DNA from: Phaseolus vulgaris
Taxonomy: Eukaryota > Streptophyta > Magnoliopsida > Fabales > Fabaceae
Direction of reading: 5' to 3'
DNA length: 64,000 nucleotides
Assembly: GCF_000499845.2 (NCBI RefSeq)
Contig: NC_023757.2
Location: 39,787,162 to 39,851,161, forward strand
In this document: positions 1-38,408 of the stretch, piece by piece
How the letters are laid out: the number at the start of each line of letters is the position of its first letter
Position numbering within the stretch: position 1 is the stretch's first letter
Position numbers and translations under genes: made by a program
Notes under the pieces: generated by a model
What the model was told of the DNA's origin: nothing
The model's input: only the letters and a program-made list of their open reading frames with translations
Databases searched by the model: none

Positions 1-714
1 AAGACATTAACTCATACAATAAACACAGGGTATATGGGTGCATAAACAACCCATATAGTATAAGATGTTAATCTAAACTTCTGATCTTAAGATGGTTTTT
101 TTTTTTTTGAAGTTTTACAATATATTTTTTTCAATAATTTTTTTTTAAAGTCTTAGAATTTTTCAGGAAAAAAATCATAGTAAAGATTTTATATATTTTT
201 AATACAAGATAAAGTAAATAATATATTTTTGTTTAAACTTTTTCTTAAAATAATGTACTCTCCGATTCTCTCGATTCTCCTCGAGAAGTCAGATAGTTCC
301 CGACAATCTTTTGGGTTTCTATGTCTTTTGTTGAGTATTAAAAAATCCAAACCACATCCCAAAACTAACCATTTGGAGTCCTATAAAATTGTCACATTAC
401 CAACTAAATTACTTCATAAACAAAGTATAATCAATGAAGAAAAGTTTTGAGAATTTTATAAGATTTTTTTTTGTTTTACTGAAGAAAATTAATTAAGTTT
501 AACTTTAAAATCTCAAAATTTTATAAATTTCTATATCAATCAATAGTTTTTTTTTAAGTAATTCATTACATATTGACCATATGTTTCAAAGTTAAATAAT
601 TGTGTGAAAAAAGTCAATTTTGTTTGGAAACAATAAGAAAGAACATAACAGAGTAAAGTTGGAAGTGATGCGAAAAGCTGTTTCGTGGAAACACAACAAA
701 TAATAGCGAACATT
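1..714. other. AT-rich upstream flank of DCL4
   Basis: No gene is visible here. The stretch is AT-rich with several poly-T runs. The short open frame at 229-450 has no recognisable similarity and is probably chance. The last few hundred bases are the likely DCL4 promoter region. Confidence 0.6.
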
Positions 715-723
715 ATATAAGGA
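715..723 (+). promoter_or_regulatory. Probable TATA box of DCL4
   Basis: TATATAAGG lies 86 bp upstream of the DCL4 start codon, which suits a plant core promoter with a 5' leader of roughly 50-60 nt. This is inferred from motif and position only. Confidence 0.5.
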
Positions 724-808
724 CTTGGTAGTCAATGTTGGGTCACAGCAGTTTCTCCATCTCTCTTCATTTCTTTGAACCCGTGAACCGTCCTACATTA
801 GTCTGGTA

Positions 809-21563
<20,755 letters not shown>

Positions 21564-22255
21564 CATGTTGCAGAACAACTATCATGTCGCATAAGTCTGA
21601 GGTCATTTCATTCTAGTTAGTGTCTTCATTATTGAGGGTATCATTTCCAATTTCTGAATGCTCTCATTGTTTAGGTAATCAAAATTATATTATATATTAT
21701 ATATGTATTGTTGTAGTCTGATAGTTACATCTTTAACTTGTATGTAAACTGCACCTCAAATATAGTAGTGAATTTTTAGCAATCTAGAATATTAATTATA
21801 GTTTCTCGGTTATAAATTGTACGTTGTGGGAGACCAAATGTAACCTTCCACATTATATATTCCCTAGTTAGAAGAGAAAACGATCTTAATTATACAATTC
21901 AGGAAAGACATGCCATTCATTGCACACAATATCCATTCCACCCTGTCACTTTTAATATTACCATTTCTCGTGATTGTGAAATATGACTAGTGTGATTAGT
22001 ATGTGTTTTTCTTTTAACTTTTAAGTGTTTATTTATATTTCAATTAAGAAATTAAGTTGAGTTCAACTTAACTCAAGTTAACAAAAAAATTATCATAATT
22101 TATAAGTCAACTGAAAATTGAATTGAATTTAGTTTCAAACTGAATCCAAAAAAAAGTGTGAATACATGTTGAAATAACGGCCAATCGAAATATTTGCTTT
22201 GTTTATCATTCAAATAGACCGTTATTCCAACATGTTGAAATAACGGCCAATTTGT
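21564..22255. other. DCL4 3' flank; short repeated motif
   Basis: Non-coding. The first few hundred bases should hold the DCL4 3' UTR. CATGTTGAAATAACGGCCAAT occurs at about 22165 and again at about 22231, with a partial inverted copy between them (GACCGTTATTCCAACATG), so this is a small hairpin-forming repeat beside the gypsy relic. Confidence 0.6.
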
Positions 22256-23675
22256 CTATAAGAGTGTAACTTTACATAGACCAAGTCCCCAATTGAAACT
22301 GTCAGTCCTATGTTTGTCTGTTGTCTGCTTCATTCTATCTTGAACTCTTCTTAAATGGAACTTGGGAACTTTTAACATTTCTTCTCTTTTCACTACAATT
22401 CTATCTACTGAATCTAGCTTGGATTTCCCTAGTAAGTAAGGCAAATAAAGAGAAGGAGGTTTTCCATAAACAACTTCATAAGGAGTGGCTTGTATAGAAG
22501 TATGGAAGGTAGTGTTGTACCACCATTCAGCCAAGGGAAGCCATTTGTACCATTGTTACCTTAAGTACATTTTAAGGCATCTGTTGTTGACAACCTCAGA
22601 ATGTTCATCAATCTGAGGTGCTATGATGTAGACAACTGAATCTGAACCCCTTGTAAACTCATGGATTCTCTCCAAAATTGGCTCGTGAAGACAACATCTC
22701 TTTCACTAGTGATAGGATTTGGAAACCCGTGTAATATGAAGATATTATCTATGAAAGACTGGGCTACTTCAACAGCTGTATATGGATGAGATAAGCCATG
22801 AAATGTGCAGCTTTACTCAATCTATCTACAACCACAAAAATAACCTTTTTGCCATAAGAGATTGGTAATCCCTTGTGATGTGCTACCACACATGACCAGG
22901 GATTGGGAGATGCTGTACCAGACCAGGGGAAGCTGCATTATCATACTTAACACTGTTGGCAAGTGGCACATTGTTGAACAAACAGTTGAACATCCTTATG
23001 CATTCCCTTCCAATATACTACAACTCTGAGACGTCCTCCAATTGCAGAAGCATGTATCCCAATGGAGGATATCTTTTCTTAAGGTCTGATCACTCATTAT
23101 AACCAATCTCCCCTTCCTTCGTAATTCACCATTAACCCAAGTGTGATATTTATAAGATGAAGGATCATTCACAATCTCACAAATCAGTCTCTGTTGGACA
23201 AGATCTGAGGACCATAACTACTGGATTTTGGTCAATAAATCAGCTGTAATTAACAATTAACTAAAGCATGACATTCTACTAAATCCAATCTAGAGAGTGC
23301 ATTGTCCACTACATACTCTTTCCTTTGTTTGTACTCAATAGAAAAATCAAATTCCAGGAGTTAACTAACCATTTTTGTTGAAAAACCATGGATAACCTTT
23401 GGTCCAATATGTATCTCAGGTTGCTGTGATTTATTATAATAATGAAGTGTATTTAACAAGTAATGTCTCCATTTCTAGACTGCAAACACGACGACAATGA
23501 GCTCTTTTTCATATGTTGAGAGGGTCTGTTGTTGTTTATTGAGGGAACTACTTATATCAGCAATAGGAGGGTTCTCTTGCATTAACATTGCTCCAATGCC
23601 AAAACCTGAATCCACTTCAATTACAAACTTTTTACTGAAATTGAGTAATGCTAACACAAGGATAGAATACAACAA
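22256..23675 (-). pseudogene. Gypsy RNase H and integrase fragments
   Basis: From right to left: an RNase H piece at 23475-23675 (FVIEVDSGFGIGAMLMQ; STYEKELIVVVFAV), an integrase zinc-binding piece near 22950-23040 (YWKGMHKDVQ...CATCQQ), and the integrase C-terminal side at 22256-22534 (AEWWYNTTFHTSIQATPYEVVYGKPP). Frames change between pieces and no full domain survives. Confidence 0.8.
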
Positions 23676-23929
23676 TTGCTTGAGATGCTGGAAGGCTAAT
23701 TTGGCCTCATGTGTTCAAGAAAATTATCCTCTTTATGGACAAACCTTCTATAATAGCCAACTAACCCAAGGAAGCCTGAGTTGTTTTACTGATTGAGGCA
23801 GTGGCCAATTAACCGTAGCTTCTATCTTAGCAGGATCATTGGAAACACCATCCCCACTTATGAAATGACCTAGGTATTCTACCTTTCCAACAACAAAGTG
23901 ACATTTCGATCTTTTTTAGCAAACAATGA

Positions 23930-24387
23930 AGTAAATGTATCACATGATCATATAAAGACTTACTACAAATGAGTATATCGTAAAAAACACACCAGGAACT
24001 TCATCAAAATTTGCTTGAAAATGTCATTCTTAAGGCCTTGAAAAGTGCCAGGAGCATTTGTAATTCTAAATGGCATGACCAAATACTCGTAGTGGCCTCC
24101 ATGTGTCCTAAATGTTGTCTTACATCACAATTTGCCATTCTTACTTGATTATAACCAACTCTCAAATCTATTTTTGAAAACATTGTAGAATATTGCAACT
24201 CAACTAATAAGTCATTCACCAAAGAAATAGGAAATTTATTCTTGATTGTAGCTTTATTCAAATCTCTATAATCCGCAAACAATCTCCAAGAACTGTCTTT
24301 CTTTCCAACCAACACTACCGGACTCGAACTTGCATAAGGGCTGGTGATGTGTTGTATAACTCTAGTCTTTAAATATTCCTGAATCAA
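23930..24387 (-). pseudogene. Gypsy reverse-transcriptase fragment
   Basis: Contains SSPVVLVGKKDSSWRLFADY, RDLNKATIKNKFPI and FSKIDLRVGYNQVRM, typical Ty3 RT fingers and palm. Past the frame break, the position of the catalytic YVDD box reads FYDIL, so an aspartate is missing and the enzyme could not work. Confidence 0.85.
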
Positions 24388-24625
24388 ACCCTCTATTGTG
24401 TCCTTCTGTTGCTTTGCATACCTGTAGGGTGTGCACAGAATTAGCTCCCAATGGGATTATGTGATCATGATTAGGCCTAGAAGGAGGAAGTTGTGTGGGC
24501 TCATGCAAAATGACTTGTGGAAATAGCTGGTTAAGTAGCATGTGTAGTCATAAATTGAAGCAAATAATTATCTTCATAACATACTTGAAGCATAGTAAGT
24601 TGTACTCCTTCATACATAGTTCTAT

Positions 24626-25246
24626 TTACTTGCTACCTTTAATAGTACGAAGGCTATTGGAGGATGACCCTTGAAGGAGATGTCTTCTGCCTTGTACCAT
24701 AAACTCCATTGTCAATTTATCAAAATTCCAAGTAATGTTACCCAATGTAACCAACCATTCTATGCCAGGCACGAAATCACAACAACCTAAATGTATAAGC
24801 AGCATATAAATGAAAGTAGTATGTTGGATTGTCCATGAAAAATCCTTTACTACAGAAGAAATATGCAATTTAGTACCATTTGCAACTATCACATTCAAAG
24901 GATCCAACCTCACAATCTTGCAACCAAATTTCTTGGCTACATTATTATTCAAGAAATTGTGTGTACTTCCACTATCTATCGACACATGAAGAGGCTTCTT
25001 TTTATGATAACCAGTAATTCCCATGGTTCTAAAATTGGCAACTCCTGTTAAAGCATTCATGGAAATTTGAGGTTCCTTCGTATCTACTTCTTTAGCTTGT
25101 GTATCACTATCAAGTGTTGATACTTCGTCATCACAATCATTAGTTTCTACAACATGTGTATGTAATTTCTTATGAGTCAAACTATGAGATTGAGTAAAAG
25201 GCTCATCACAAAAGTAACAAAGACCATTAGCTTTTCTTTCAACCAT
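24626..25246 (-). pseudogene. Gypsy zinc knuckle and aspartic protease
   Basis: A 206-codon piece. It starts with a partial CCHC-like knuckle (GLCYFCDEPFTQSHSLTHKKL), then an acidic linker, then a retropepsin with the active-site motif VSIDSGSTHNFL, ending near a WNFDKLTMEF segment typical of the gypsy protease-RT linker. Confidence 0.8.
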
Positions 25247-25439
25247 ATATGCAGGGGTAAGGTTCTTGGTAATCTTGGGTGTTATCTTGAAATTGTCTAC
25301 CCCTGAAGTAATTAGAGATACCGGTTTTTCTCCGAATAAGGATTTTGGATTAAAAAGATTTTATTGTTTAGTGGAAGGAGTGGCTGCCGAAAATTGACAA
25401 TTAGCAGCTTCATACATTTTTGTCAAAGTAAATGCCCTT

Positions 25440-26024
25440 CTAACAAAATCTGTTTGAAACATCCTCACCAACATTTGAATGTCTTTCTTTAATCCTACCA
25501 AAAAACAACTCAGTGTGCTCTTCTAAAAGCTGTAGTCTAGTAATAATAGCATCGAAATCCTCATGGTATTTCTCAATACTAGTTGTTTTTCTCGACTTTA
25601 TTAATTCAACCATTGGATCATCACATACTGCACCGAATCTCTCAATCAACAATTCACTGTACCCAACCCAATTATGAATAGGCAAATTACCCGCAGACCT
25701 GACGAATGTCGCATGCCATTTATTACTATCTTGACATCAACATCGTTAGGAGTATTATCAATAGAAAAATAATTCTCAGCTTGATAGAAAAATAATGTCA
25801 TATTGCACATTATCACCGCAAAATTTTGGAACTCGATTCTGGCTACCCTCGTTTCGTAAGAATATTGTGGAGTAAAAAAAGCCTTTAATTTGATTCTGGT
25901 AAGTGTCCCCAGAATAAGGATTATGACCATCATCACCTTCTTGAGAAATTTTGAGCCTTTCTTCAATGCTGTTCTTCAAAGATTCATCCAGCGCCTTTTG
26001 AATGTTCCCCGTAACCTCCATCAA
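25440..26024 (-). pseudogene. Gypsy gag fragments
   Basis: The piece at 25440-25685 has a retrotransposon gag pattern (LIERFGAVCDDPMVELIKSR, then EKYHEDFDAIITRL). The piece at 25776-26024 is the N-terminal side. They lie in different frames. Confidence 0.65.
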
Positions 26025-26469
26025 ACGATCCTCTTATCTCCTTCAGTGCTGCCTAGCTTCTGCTATTTTCCGTCATGGAGAAGGATGGATAAAGGAAGGA
26101 ACAGATTTTGATACCAATTGATAAGAGAAGAAATAATTCTAGGAATTTAAAAAATAAAAATTCAAGAACTAGATGAAAATTAGGGAATCTTGAATAAGAG
26201 GTCCCGAAGAATTTCATTGATAAGAATTTGTAAACAAAAAAATGATTATCTACTTATGTAGAACAGACACTAAAGGAGATATGTAAAATCTCTAAAATGT
26301 AAGACACAGGGGACAACGAAACTATATATTATATAATTATGAATTATATAAATTGACAATAAATATTTATATGTACAAGTATGTTTCAGATTATTTTTTT
26401 GAGTAAAAAGATGTTTTTCATGACTGGTTTACAATAATTTGTTTCTTAGTTTTATAATCATAATAACAA

Positions 26470-26692
26470 TTTATACAATAAAGTTTGAATTTTTTGAGAA
26501 AATTAATGTATTTTTCTTTTTAAAAATTGTGTTAGAACCGCACTATAATTGTCAAAAATCTAACAAATACTTATTGAATTTGACACTTCACGGATACGTG
26601 TCCTACAGGTGTCATACGAGTGTTGATGTCCAACACGAGTATCAGACACCGACACGGCATTTAAGAGGAGTGTCCGAGCTTCATAGTTATTT
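26470..26692 (+). repeat. Dispersed repeat, copy A
   Basis: Contains TTTGACACTTCACGGATAC, a CAACACGAGTATCAGACACC stretch and ends GAGCTTCATAG. The same sequence with substitutions occurs in reverse orientation at about 38409-38622, so the two form a long-range inverted pair. The transposon class is not determined. Confidence 0.7.
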
Positions 26693-28040
26693 ACCCTAAA
26701 AAAAGGTGAACTTTTCCCTTTTATAATCGATGTTAATTATTAACTTTTCATTCACATTCAATTTTTCAATTATTAATTAATTATCAATACTTTTATTGTT
26801 ATTTAATTTGTTTTATGTTTGTTCATTTATACATTTTAATATATATTTACGAAATAATCTTAATTTTAGAGATAATTGTTTACCCTCAAAATTATTTCTT
26901 TTGTATATTGAGATTTAGCATGTCTCAAAATGATATCTTTTATTAACTTTGATATTTTCATCAATTTTGTGAGTGGTGGTATTTCTTTTATATTAATAAT
27001 ATTATATTTTTTCACAATCCAAAATTTTGTTAAGTAAACGAGTTCGATAAGTAGAATTAATCTGTCAATGTTAATATTAAATTTTATAATACGACAATTT
27101 ATAAATATATCTTCAGTCACTATACTTTTTTTTTCTTTCTAAATTAGTATACGTTAATAATGATATAACTTAATTCATATTTGTTTTCTGCTTATGTTTT
27201 GGACAAATTTCGTCAATATATCATAGATTATAATTTATAATACAAAGATTCTAATTACATCTTTAGTTTTATTTTAAAAAATTATTCAATATTTTTCAAC
27301 CACTTAAAACAATAGTGTGAATATTTTAATTTTTAAAATGGTTGGTAAGATAACCTATATTTAAATATATTTTTAACCTTTGATGTTTGTGACTATATTA
27401 TTACAATTTCCCAATTTTTTCTTCTAAAGACATGCTAAAAGTGTAGTAATTATTTTTTAAAACAATTATTTGTTTAATTTATTAAGAAACTATACATTTC
27501 TTTAACTGATTTTTCTGCCAAACTAATGATTTTTTGTAGTTACTTCAGAAGAAAATGAAAAATATATTTTAAGATCTGAATTTTTTCTTTTTGTTTAATT
27601 TATTAAGTGATTAAAAGAATAATTATTTAATTCATGTACCAATTATTATAAACTGTTAGATATACTAATTTTCATGTCATGATAACTATATATATATATA
27701 TTATTTTATTAAAATATTTATTTAGATTAAAGTTACTAACATCACATATTAAAACAAAAGATTGAGATAATATACTATATTGGTTAAGGAGTAAAGATCA
27801 AATAAGAATATTTTTTATATTGTTATAATTATAAATTTTAAATTAGACAATCGCGTCTCATCCTAATATTTTAGGATGGACTTATGTTTAATATTTTTTT
27901 TATTTAATATATAATACACTATATTATATAAATAATGTAAATATTTATGTCATGGAAATATCTTAATTTTAATTAAACGCTAATAATACATAATGTTTAG
28001 GCTCAACCCTATACATGAGCCACGTGCGAGCACCAGTGTT
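26693..28040. other. AT-rich intergenic stretch
   Basis: About 1.35 kb of very AT-rich DNA with short TA repeats (about 27690) and no coding or recognisable element sequence. It ends in the GC-richer MCM5 promoter. Confidence 0.6.
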
Positions 28041-28052
28041 ACCCGCGAACAC

Positions 28053-28075
28053 TTTCCCGCCAATAGTTTCCCGCC
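28053..28075 (+). promoter_or_regulatory. Two tandem E2F sites upstream of MCM5
   Basis: TTTCCCGCC occurs at 28053-28061 and again at 28067-28075, with starts 14 bp apart and about 100-125 bp upstream of the MCM5 ATG. Both match the E2F consensus TTTSSCGC exactly. E2F control of MCM genes at G1/S is well established, and the placement fits. Confidence 0.85.
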
Positions 28076-28176
28076 AAAAGCACCCTTCTTCTTGGTCTCT
28101 TTCTATCTTCACTCTGTCTTTCTCTCTTCAATCCAACGGAAACCAAACCCTAACGCGCCTCAGAGTTTGAGCGAAG

Positions 28177-33256
<5,080 letters not shown>

Positions 33257-34464
33257 TATATCTATTTCTCGACACGAGTTGCTAGTTGTAAGCAGAATTC
33301 AAAGTTATATCAATATTTAGAGGAAATTAGAATGACGTTGAAATTAATTAAATTCTATCTGTTCTGTTTTCCAAAAGCAGTGAATATTTAACGTATAACG
33401 TAATCTAGTGAACTAGCATACTCGCTTATCTGGTCCGGTATTAGTCAAGCATAAATTGATGAGATAAATTAATGACAAATCTCAAATCAATTCGATATTC
33501 TTTTACTATTTAATTAAATCTCCTTTTTTAATTGGCTAATCCAGACATTGAATTAATAAAAAATATTTAAAAAGGCTAAAATCATCGTCCAGAACACGTT
33601 CATGACATCAATTATTAGAGTTTAATTTTTAACATTATTATAAAATTATTCATATTATGTTTTCTTCGTTTTAACTACGACCTTTTCTAATTAATTCACA
33701 GCTAATAAAGTCGATTGATTTAATAACATTAAATGTACTAATACTTTATATTTTTTTTAAATGCTGAAGACTTGTCATCTCACTCTTTCTTATCTATTTT
33801 TTTTATATAATACGTCACAATTAGATCTTGAAGTGGTAGGGCTAAATCTTCTTAATTTTCATGCTAGACTCAAAAGGATCAAATATACAATATTCACGTA
33901 TAATGTCAACAAAGGTGCTTCAAAAAATTTCACCTTTATGAATTTTGATAAAATAATAGTTTGGTTACTGGAAGAGCTTAATTTTCTAATCATAATCAAA
34001 TGTGGCATTGGAAGATAAAAAAAAAAAGTCAGAGGTTAGGATAGATCTTAGTTAAATTAATAACAGCACTGCCATGTCCATAAAGTAGTGAGTTATAGAA
34101 ACCAAAATTAAGAATTTGATTATTGAAAAGGGAAAAAACGGTGTTCGATTCTTAATATAAACAAAATTTGATGAATGTAAAATAGGTCAATTCAAATATG
34201 CATATGTTTTGTTATTTTTTTTAAAGATCTTTTACTTTTTATGAATCTATAACTATTAATAATGAAGACATTTTTTTAAAATTGCTCTTCCTTTTATTAT
34301 ATACCTTTTGTAACATAGCTTATGCTTTTATTACTTAATATAAAATTTAGTAACTAATAATGATTCATTTTATAATCATTCTTGAAATATATATATATAT
34401 ATATATACTTATTAATAATAAGAATATTTTTTTAACCATCCTTCCATATATATATATATATATA
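33257..34464. other. MCM5 3' flank, AT-rich
   Basis: No gene. It contains the presumed MCM5 3' UTR, then AT-rich DNA with two (TA)n microsatellites at about 34388-34408 and 34446-34468. The second abuts the DCL4-derived fragment. Confidence 0.6.
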
Positions 34465-34742
34465 TATGAGGTGTCAATGATAGTTAAATCAAGTTAAAAT
34501 TTATTAGGTTTCTCTCTAAATGATTTTATTGATCCAGACGGGCTACTGTAAGCAATTTGAAGTAAAAGCTATTGAAAGAAAGTTGGTGTGATCAATGGCA
34601 TTTTATTCAGGCAAAAAATTCAAATTGGCTCCAGCTGTGTTAAAATCTTAAAATCTGCCTGGTTAGATTTTAATAGTGGAGTTTGTTGCTTCTAAAATTG
34701 AACCTTAGGTTCTTGTTATGACCCCACAATATTACTTCACAA
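34465..34742 (+). pseudogene. Displaced DCL4 fragment (intron 3 plus start of exon 4)
   Basis: Aligns along its whole length with DCL4 positions about 1835-2120: the last bases of exon 3 (TATGAG), all of intron 3 (for example AAGTTGGTGTGATCAATGGC and GGAGTTTGTTGCTTCTAAAA), and the first bases of exon 4 (GTTCTTGTTATGACCCCACA). The intron is still present, so it was copied as DNA and not from mRNA. The pyrimidine tract before the acceptor is deleted by about 18 bp and other small indels are present. It lies about 32 kb from its source, in the same orientation, between MCM5 and the WD40 gene. Confidence 0.9.
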
Positions 34743-35100
34743 ATATTGCTCTTCTGATGGTTCGATGTCACGACTTAAAAAACTGTATCCAAAATTAAGT
34801 GTGATGATAAATAATTTAGCAGGAGATATAGGGAGAAAAAAAGCAATTCAGATTTGGAAACCATGTTTTAACCTCTAACTAAATTATAACCCAACAGCAT
34901 AACTAAGGGCAGTTCAAGTATATCGCGTGTACAAGTAACACAATCCACAACTAATTATGATCAGGTAAAGATTACAAAGTAAAGGAAATCATGTCTAGTC
35001 AATTATAGCTGATAACTGATAATATAGCACATGAAAACAATCTAGAATCAGAAGCTATTTTAGCTTTATAACATACACAAGAGAAGTCATATTGAACATC

Positions 35101-37447
35101 CTAGCGTGATGTCCAGACATAAACCTGGCCTCCACTTGTAGCTCCTACAAGCATCCCAACCTCGTAAGAGTTTATAGCGAATCTGCAAGGAATAGCAGAT
35201 ATGTGTGGGCTCTCTAAAGTCATAGCTATTTTCCTTTGAACGGCTGAGACCACATCAACCCCTCTACTCATATTTCCAATGAAGAGATATTTGTCATCCC
35301 AACCCCATTTCGCTCTGCAACCGCAAGATCACGCTCACAAAAGTTAGCTGCTTTTTTTCATAACAAATAGGCTACTTATACGGTATATCAAGTTTAAAGT
35401 GGCATCACAAATTCGTATTACACACGTTTCAGTTCATGCGGAATAAAAATTCCTTTCTAAGTGAGAAGAGTTGAAGCGTATTTGAAATGTAAAAACACAC
35501 TCTAAAGAATTTAAAATCCCAAGGTTTGATTTGAAAAATCTTTTTGCATAATTGAAAATGAGAAGTATAATAAGTCAACCTTCAGATACTTCCCCAGAAA
35601 CCATACCTGAACGTAGAAAGCCATCTGCCAGTCTGATTGAAATGAGAAATAACAGCCGCATCCTCGTAGTTAACTCCACTGTAAATACCAATGGTGTTGT
35701 CCAAGCTGCATCAAGGGATTATATTAACCTCCCAGCTAAATCACAATTACATATAGACCAGGTTCGATACAATTGGACAATAAAGAAAAAAAATAAAAGA
35801 TAAGTAGTGTACTGAAAAATAAAAGATTGCACAATTAAGTTTAAGAACACCCAAGATAACACGTTTTCAGTATTGGAAAGTATTTTCAGAACAAACACCA
35901 TACCTTGTAGTTGCAAGGCTACCTCCAGAAGGAGAGAAGTAAGCAGATTGGACAGATCTTTTGTGGGTAAATGTCCTTAAGGCTGTGAGGTTATTATCAT
36001 TAATATATCTCAAATCCCATGTGCACGCAGTTGCATCAGAGGAACTAGTAGCTACAATATGAGGGTTTTCACAGTTGAAATCTATCGTGTTAATCCTACT
36101 GTCATGCAAATCCCAGTGCGACGATCGTTTTCCCACCCTGTTATCCCAAATAGACAAACCTCCAGAACCCTCGGCAAGATATAGGCAGCTAGTCTCATTT
36201 GTTGGTTGAGAAAGAGCATATATTTTTTCATCACTCTCAAACACCAGATCAAAGATTTCCTTCTCAGCATCCATTAGCCGAAGAACTCCATCATAACAAC
36301 TTGTGTATATCTGCATATAAAATAGATGACAGCATCAGACAATCCCACAAAAGACAAGATGTAAAACGTATGAAGTGATTAGAATGGGATAGGGGTAAGA
36401 GGTGATTCCGCAGTTATTTTCATCTCTGCTTTCCCTACAACCTAAAAGCCCCTAAGTAGTATACATATGAAATAAAAAAATGCTAGATAAACACTATTAA
36501 CTTAACATGCATTATCTGTTTATGACAATTACCAAAAGAGTGCATTTTCCGTACAGGTAAATGGGCATATTTTACTAGCATTAGAAGACAACTTCCCTAA
36601 GTTAAAAGAGTTTGAGTCTCAAGGCAACGAGTAACGGGCAAGAATTAAAAAATAAACTTCACAAATAGACAATAATTGTTGCAAATTCAGACAGATCAAT
36701 ATCATGGTACCTTGGAAAAACAATGTGGTTGAATCAAGATCCCAGAAATGGGAGCCTTATGGGGATGGTATAAATGAACCTCATTATCTCCCACATTCCA
36801 AAACGCAATATTCCCATACTTGTTCCCCGCGGCAAGCATTCTGACACTACTGGAAGGGAAAAACGTGACATTGGTAATCCTTCCAGAAGTAACCCGCGCA
36901 ATATTCTCGGGATCCAAAGACAGAGATTCCAAATCAAGGGAATCCACCACTTTTCCTTTTTGAACACTGTCATCTTGGGCCATACCCATTAGCGATTCAA
37001 TGAAGGAACTATCAGAGTGATCGCTTTCACGAACATTGGCCATGGAAAGAGGACCCAAACTTACGTCACAAGGTGGTTTTTCTTCTGGAGGAGTGGTAGG
37101 GCATACGGAATCTCCGTCAAGACCTTGGCAGTCTGGTGGAATACCCCTGGTTCGGAGGGAGCGTCTGACTCGGATAACAATCGGGTTTTCAGTTTTAGGT
37201 TTCTTTTCCGATTTCACGCGGTAGGATTTGGTTTCAACTCTGGAGATTTCCAAAAAGATGGTAAGTTACAGAGATTTAACATTGAAAAGAGAAATAAGAG
37301 ACAACAGAGAGAAGAGTACCTTTGACGCTTGAAATTGGAGAGTTGGGTGGCTTTAGAATGGAGTTTGAGCGCTGCCATCATCTCATCGTTCCGGCGAATG
37401 TTCTCAAGTCGCTTGAGCTCGTAATCGGTGAGTTTCTCGGAAGCCAT
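35101..37447 (-). CDS. WDR76: WD40 protein, WDR76/CMR1-like (5 exons)
   Basis: Exons on the minus strand: 37447-37320, 37239-36711, 36310-35904, 35705-35607, 35314-35101. Phases agree and the sum is 1377 nt (458 aa). The N-terminus (about 1-60) is charged and starts with a YELKRLENIRRN helix as in the WDR76/CMR1 family. A variable acidic linker follows. WD40 blades then occupy about 150-455, with GNIAFWNV, GGLSIWDNR, ATACTWDLR and GGQVYVWTS as blade ends. Relatives bind chromatin and damaged DNA and associate with replication or quality-control factors. That role is by family, not shown here. It is transcribed toward MCM5. The name is by family resemblance; the plant gene may be listed simply as WD repeat protein 76 or DNA damage-binding protein CMR1. 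Confidence 0.88.
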
Positions 37448-37512
37448 TGAAGAGAGAGAAAATTAGGGATTTAGTTCTGTTGTGTTTCTTTACTTCACTG
37501 TTGTTACTGTCT

Positions 37513-37521
37513 TTATATATA
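37513..37521 (-). promoter_or_regulatory. Probable TATA box of the WD40 gene
   Basis: On the minus strand TATATATAA lies about 65 bp upstream of the ATG at 37447, a fitting core-promoter distance if the leader is short. Confidence 0.5.
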
Positions 37522-37547
37522 AGAGAGGGTTTTGGGCGCCAACTCAC

Positions 37548-37558
37548 TTGGCGGGAAA
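37548..37558 (-). promoter_or_regulatory. E2F site upstream of the WD40 gene
   Basis: On the minus strand this reads TTTCCCGCCAA, an exact TTTSSCGC match about 100 bp upstream of the ATG and just upstream of the TATA box. A related GGCGCC palindrome is adjacent (37535-37540). It parallels the MCM5 promoter. Confidence 0.8.
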
Positions 37559-38361
37559 GTATATAATATAATAAATAAATACTTTATTACATTTTTAAGT
37601 CTTTGTTAATTCAAACCCATTTTATTAAATTTGTTTCGAATTTTAAGTAATACTCCAATATGAATCAAATTAATTTATGTTAAGTGGTTTATTCATGAGA
37701 TATAATATGTGACTCGCATATTTCTTCAACTTTAACTAATCTATGTGAACTTTTATATTATTAGTATATTATGTATGAAAATTTAAATATAATTACATTT
37801 TTTCTTAACTTTTATTATTATTTAGCTTATGTGAATCTATTATAATAAAATAAATTGTTCACATATTTTAATATGAGAATATATGTAATTTAAAAAAAAA
37901 TAATTTATAATTTTTCTATATAGAATTTTATTAGTTTATTAAGAGACTTAATTAGTACGACAGAATGAATTTATTCGATTGACATGGTAAAAGAAAATTG
38001 AAAATGTAGTTTTCTTTAGACCGTGATTCTCTAAACATTATTTTAGATACTGTAACTTTAATATATTTTTTTTTTCATGAGGATGTTTATTTAAATCAAG
38101 TCATTAATAAATAGTTTGATTGATAAAACTAAAGTTACATGCGATGGGTACTAATCAAATTGTCAAGAAAAGGTATTAATCTAAAGAGAATTTCTTTAAA
38201 TAACTGTTTTTTTTATACAAATTTTTTTCTTATTCCTTATTTAGTATATTTTATTTTATTATTTCAATGAATTATTTAAAAATTTAAATTAATATTAATG
38301 GACAATTTTATATGCAAACTAACTCTGTCACTCTTCTCTTAATTGCTTATTCCAAGTCAAC
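37559..38361. other. AT-rich intergenic stretch
   Basis: No coding sequence or recognisable element. AT-rich DNA upstream of the WD40 gene promoter. Confidence 0.6.
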
Positions 38362-38396
<35 letters not shown>

Positions 38397-38397
38397 T
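38362..38397. repeat. (GAAA)n microsatellite
   Basis: About nine GAAA tetranucleotides in a row. Confidence 0.9.
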
Positions 38398-38408
38398 TCA
38401 CATACCAA

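Larger units (their letters stand above)
22256..26120 (-). mobile_element. Degenerate Ty3/gypsy retrotransposon
   Basis: Read on the minus strand, the order is PBS (about 26104-26116, TGGTATCAAAATC, iMet-like), gag, zinc knuckle, protease, RT, RNase H and integrase, which is the Ty3/gypsy order. All parts are interrupted by frameshifts. A probable 5' LTR end lies just beyond 26117, but no matching 3' LTR was found near 22.1 kb, so the copy seems 3'-truncated or has lost that LTR. Confidence 0.85.

Noticed and set aside
35552..35803. Plus-strand frame over the WD40 gene
   Set aside because: Antisense to exon 4 and intron of the gene; no similarity recognised.
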